NCBI GenBank assembly: GCA_001953115.1
Contig: LSSL01000641.1
Span: 1-24,992, forward strand
DNA length: 24,992 nt
Reading direction: 5' to 3'
From: Smittium mucronatum
Lineage: Eukaryota > Kickxellomycota > Harpellomycetes > Harpellales > Legeriomycetaceae
The notes below the pieces were generated by a model. It ran no database searches, was not told the DNA's origin, and saw nothing but the letters and a program-made list of their open reading frames with translations. Shown one piece after another: positions 22,201 to 24,992 of the stretch. How positions within the stretch are numbered: the first letter of the stretch is position 1; every line of letters starts with the position of its first letter. The position numbers were made by a program, and so were the translations under genes.

Positions 22201-24992
22201 AATTTTAATATTTATTATATTTTTTTGATAAAAATTGTTTAGGTGATATTAGTTAAAAAAATATATAAATTATAAAATGGCATATCTAGAAAAGTTGTTT
22301 GGAGTAATTATTATTATTATGTTGATATCAGGTAATAATAATCATAATGACAATTTTCGTATAATAAAAATGTTATTTTCGGAATTTAATTGATTTTTTT
22401 TCAAATTTATCTCATTATGTTAAATTTATACGTTATCAGTTTTAGGATTACTGATAATTAATATTGTTGATTTTCCTAATATCTCATAGGGATCTGGGTT
22501 TATTTGAGGATTATTTATCTTAATTTAGCTAGTGTTAAACAATTTGAATATATTATCAGGATAAATAACTAATTTTTCTGTAAAAATTTAAATATTATTG
22601 TTATATTTACATTTTTTCAATTATTTTTATTTTAATATATGTCAATACTTTTTATTACAGATAATAATATTTTAAAGATTTAATTATATTTATTAATATC
22701 ATTTAACTTAAATTTCTTCAAATTCCATAATAAAATAATAATTTTTTATGTATACCATAATTTTTTTAACAGTCTATTATTACAAAATTAAATTATATTT
22801 AATGGATTTTTTTATTTAATGTTAAATATTTTATATATACTTTTTAAATATATAAATTTTATATTTAAAACTATTTATTTTAAATTTTTCGGTAGATAGA
22901 ATTAACGTTAATGATTTAATTTTTTTAAAAGAATGATAATTATTTAGGTATATATGCAAAAAATTATCGGTTGAAATTTCTTATATTAATATTTTTGCGC
23001 TTGTTCAAATTTATGTTAGTTTTTTATTAAAAAGATATTATTCTTCATACACCGATTTAGATTGATTTCACTTTATATTATAAATATTTTTTATTAATAT
23101 TTATAAATTGAAATATTTATTCAGATCAATTTCATTAATATTAAATGCTAAAAACACTATATTATAATGTATATTCTAAAATCAGGTTTATTATAATTAG
23201 AAAAGATCAATTGAATGTAAAATGGGGTTATCATGAAGATAATCAGAATTTTTTTCTAATATATGTTTTAAAGAAATATAATAGCTAAATTTTTTAAATC
23301 ACTGATATTAACAAAAATTTCAAATATCGGATTATTTTCATACTCAAAAAAAAAATAAAAACTTGCAGATTAATGAATTTTTTTTGTATAAAAAATATTT
23401 AAAGTTATATAGATTCAATAATTTTTTATTTTAAGATAAGAATTTAAAAATAGGATAAAATAACTATTAAATGATAGCCTGTTTTTTAGTTATTTAGATA
23501 TTTTTATTCAAATAATACAAAAATTAAGAATATATGATCATTCCTTTAAACGAAAAAAAAAAAAGATTTTATTTTCGAATTATAATAAAATTTTATTAAA
23601 ATTATATGCACTAATTGAGATTTAAAATGAATATCTATTGATTTAATAATAAAAATTTATTTAGGTTTATATATATATTTTTAGATTCAGATAAACTGAA
23701 TCATTATAATAAAGAGATTTAATATTTAATAAAACTTATTACATTAACTTTATCTGGACCAAAATAAATTCAATTTTTTTATTATGAACTTTTTTTTACA
23801 CACATAAGCAGTTATATTATATAAAAAAGACAAAATTGTTATCATTACTGTTTATTTTTACCTTTATTTCTGTTATAACTATTTTTAAAATTGAAATTGG
23901 AAATTTAAATTTTTTTCTTGTTTAACCACTATATTCAATCTCAATAAAATTTAGCACAATGTTTATACACATTTTTTGGAAATATTAAAAGTGATTTCGG
24001 ACCAGAATTGCAACTTCACTTATAAATAATATTTTTTGAATAAAATTTCAATATTAAATAATAAAAAGTATTTTTTAAGTTTCTCTGATAGCATTCATAA
24101 GGTCATACCGTATTATTATGACCAAGAACAAAAATGATCTGGTTTTTATTTTAAATTAATATACGTGAATTAAAAGTTGTTAAAATATATAATTTTTTAC
24201 TTTATAATGTTTTTTTGCCACGATATAATTATTATTTAAAGTAAAATCTGATGCGGATTTTTTAAATAATTTAAAACAACCCCAAAAATCTTCCATTAAA
24301 TACAAGAAATCTTATTTTTATATTTCATTTTTTTTATAGTTTTTATTTGGATTAAAGATAGAAATACTAAATTTTTTATCTATAATACTGCAAAGTAAAA
24401 ATAATTTATATTTATAATTTCTAGAGCTAAAATACAACGAATTGTTTTTTATTGATATAAATTTAAATTTTGAAAAATATCTAACATTTATATTTGTGTT
24501 TTCATTTTAATCGAATTAATTATAAAGATTTTATTTGAATTGAAATTTACCCCAAATAATCGAATATCCTTTACTAATAAATAATTAAATTCTCATGTTA
24601 ACTAGTTTCTGAAAAAATAATTTTATAAATTAAAAAATATCAATATTCACTTCTTAGCACTTTATGGTCTAAAGGATATCTAAAGTAATACGTATAAGTC
24701 AAGAATTTTTAGCTTCATGTCATTTTTACTATTGATAATACAGTAACCCATAAAATATGACATTTATATTCCCTCCATGTTATTTCAATGAATTTTTTTT
24801 CGAAAAACGATTTAGTATTATATATTTATACTAAAAATGCATTAAATGTTAAATTTCATGTAAAAAAAAGATATTATAGCGGTTTTTTTACGTTTATTTA
24901 AGTAATTTGCTAATGTCAAAAAATATTTTGTCCACTAATTTGTAGAAAGGACGACTCAAAAAAAAATTCATTTTCTGAAAATAATTTAGAAT
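19206..24992. other. AT-rich gene desert, right part
   Basis: No well-supported gene lies here. The composition returns to the background at about 19205. The items noted are a 38-codon ORF with a signal-peptide-like N-terminus (22277-22393), a short GC-containing motif at 22489-22510 resembling sequence just upstream of the 66-codon gene, and a stem-loop AAGACT-CTTAA-AGTCTT at 21054-21070. All other frames are closed by frequent stops, and no tRNA or rRNA is visible. Confidence 0.65.
22277..22393 (+). CDS. Doubtful 38-codon ORF with signal-peptide-like start
   Basis: ATG 22277 opens a frame ending at TGA 22391-22393. The N-terminus reads MAYLEKLFGVIIIIMLISG, a lysine-flanked hydrophobic run like a secretory signal peptide or membrane anchor, followed by an Asn-rich stretch. 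It is short enough to be chance in this DNA, and Ile/Leu/Met runs arise easily from ATT and TTA codons. Only the first nine codons have a coding-like composition. It could be a first exon or the 5' remnant of a dead gene. No upstream signal or homolog is recognised. Confidence 0.12.
   Translation: MAYLEKLFGVIIIIMLISGNNNHNDNFRIIKMLFSEFN

Noticed and set aside
1..24992. CRISPR array, rRNA operon, or complete tRNA gene anywhere in the window
   Set aside because: I saw no regularly spaced identical repeats, no conserved rRNA core sequence, and no complete cloverleaf with correctly spaced arms on either strand.

Overview
The window is about 25 kb of extremely AT-rich eukaryotic-looking DNA, with a background of roughly 13-17% GC judged by eye. 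It is full of A and T homopolymers and has almost no coding capacity. There is no operon structure and no Shine-Dalgarno-type gene packing, and I could recognise no rRNA or complete tRNA gene. The best guess is a microsporidian with an expanded, gene-poor, AT-biased genome. Three things support this: a decayed piggyBac-type transposase, a compact small gene with a GGG motif just upstream of its ATG, and very long empty intergenic DNA. An anaerobic chytrid, Dictyostelium-like or apicomplexan genome cannot be excluded from sequence alone.

Layout. 1-4930: AT-rich desert with a few short hairpins and one diverged repeat pair. 4933-about 6200: a clear but dead piggyBac (DDE_Tnp_1_7-type) transposase. 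It is traceable in frame 1, then frame 3, then frame 1 again, with many in-frame stops. The first two catalytic aspartates are visible; the block that should carry the third seems to be missing. A piggyBac-terminus-like GGGTTAA end lies at 7636-7662. 6841-7362: a less AT-biased patch of unknown origin. 7363-11240: desert. 11310-11510: a 66-codon ORF for a small one-pass membrane protein, sitting in a sharp GC island. This is the best candidate for a living gene here, and a perfect 13-bp inverted repeat lies inside it. 11511-17490: desert with a few hairpins.

17500-about 19205: the most anomalous region. It starts with C-rich, G-poor DNA containing a diverged 53-bp tandem duplication. Next come a degraded tRNA-like or SINE-head-like segment and a stretch of near-normal GC whose plus strand reads as a broken protein-coding sequence (18505-19043: one in-frame stop, then a frameshift). 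Diverged direct repeats bracket this at 18150-18233 and 19045-19172. I read it as the remains of a mobile element, or as inserted DNA that has not yet drifted to the local base composition. Its family is not identified. 19206-24992: AT-rich desert with only a doubtful 38-codon ORF.

No new functional multi-gene system is visible. The points most worth checking are the 66-codon gene with its internal palindrome and competing start codons, and the unidentified 17.5-19.2 kb insertion.
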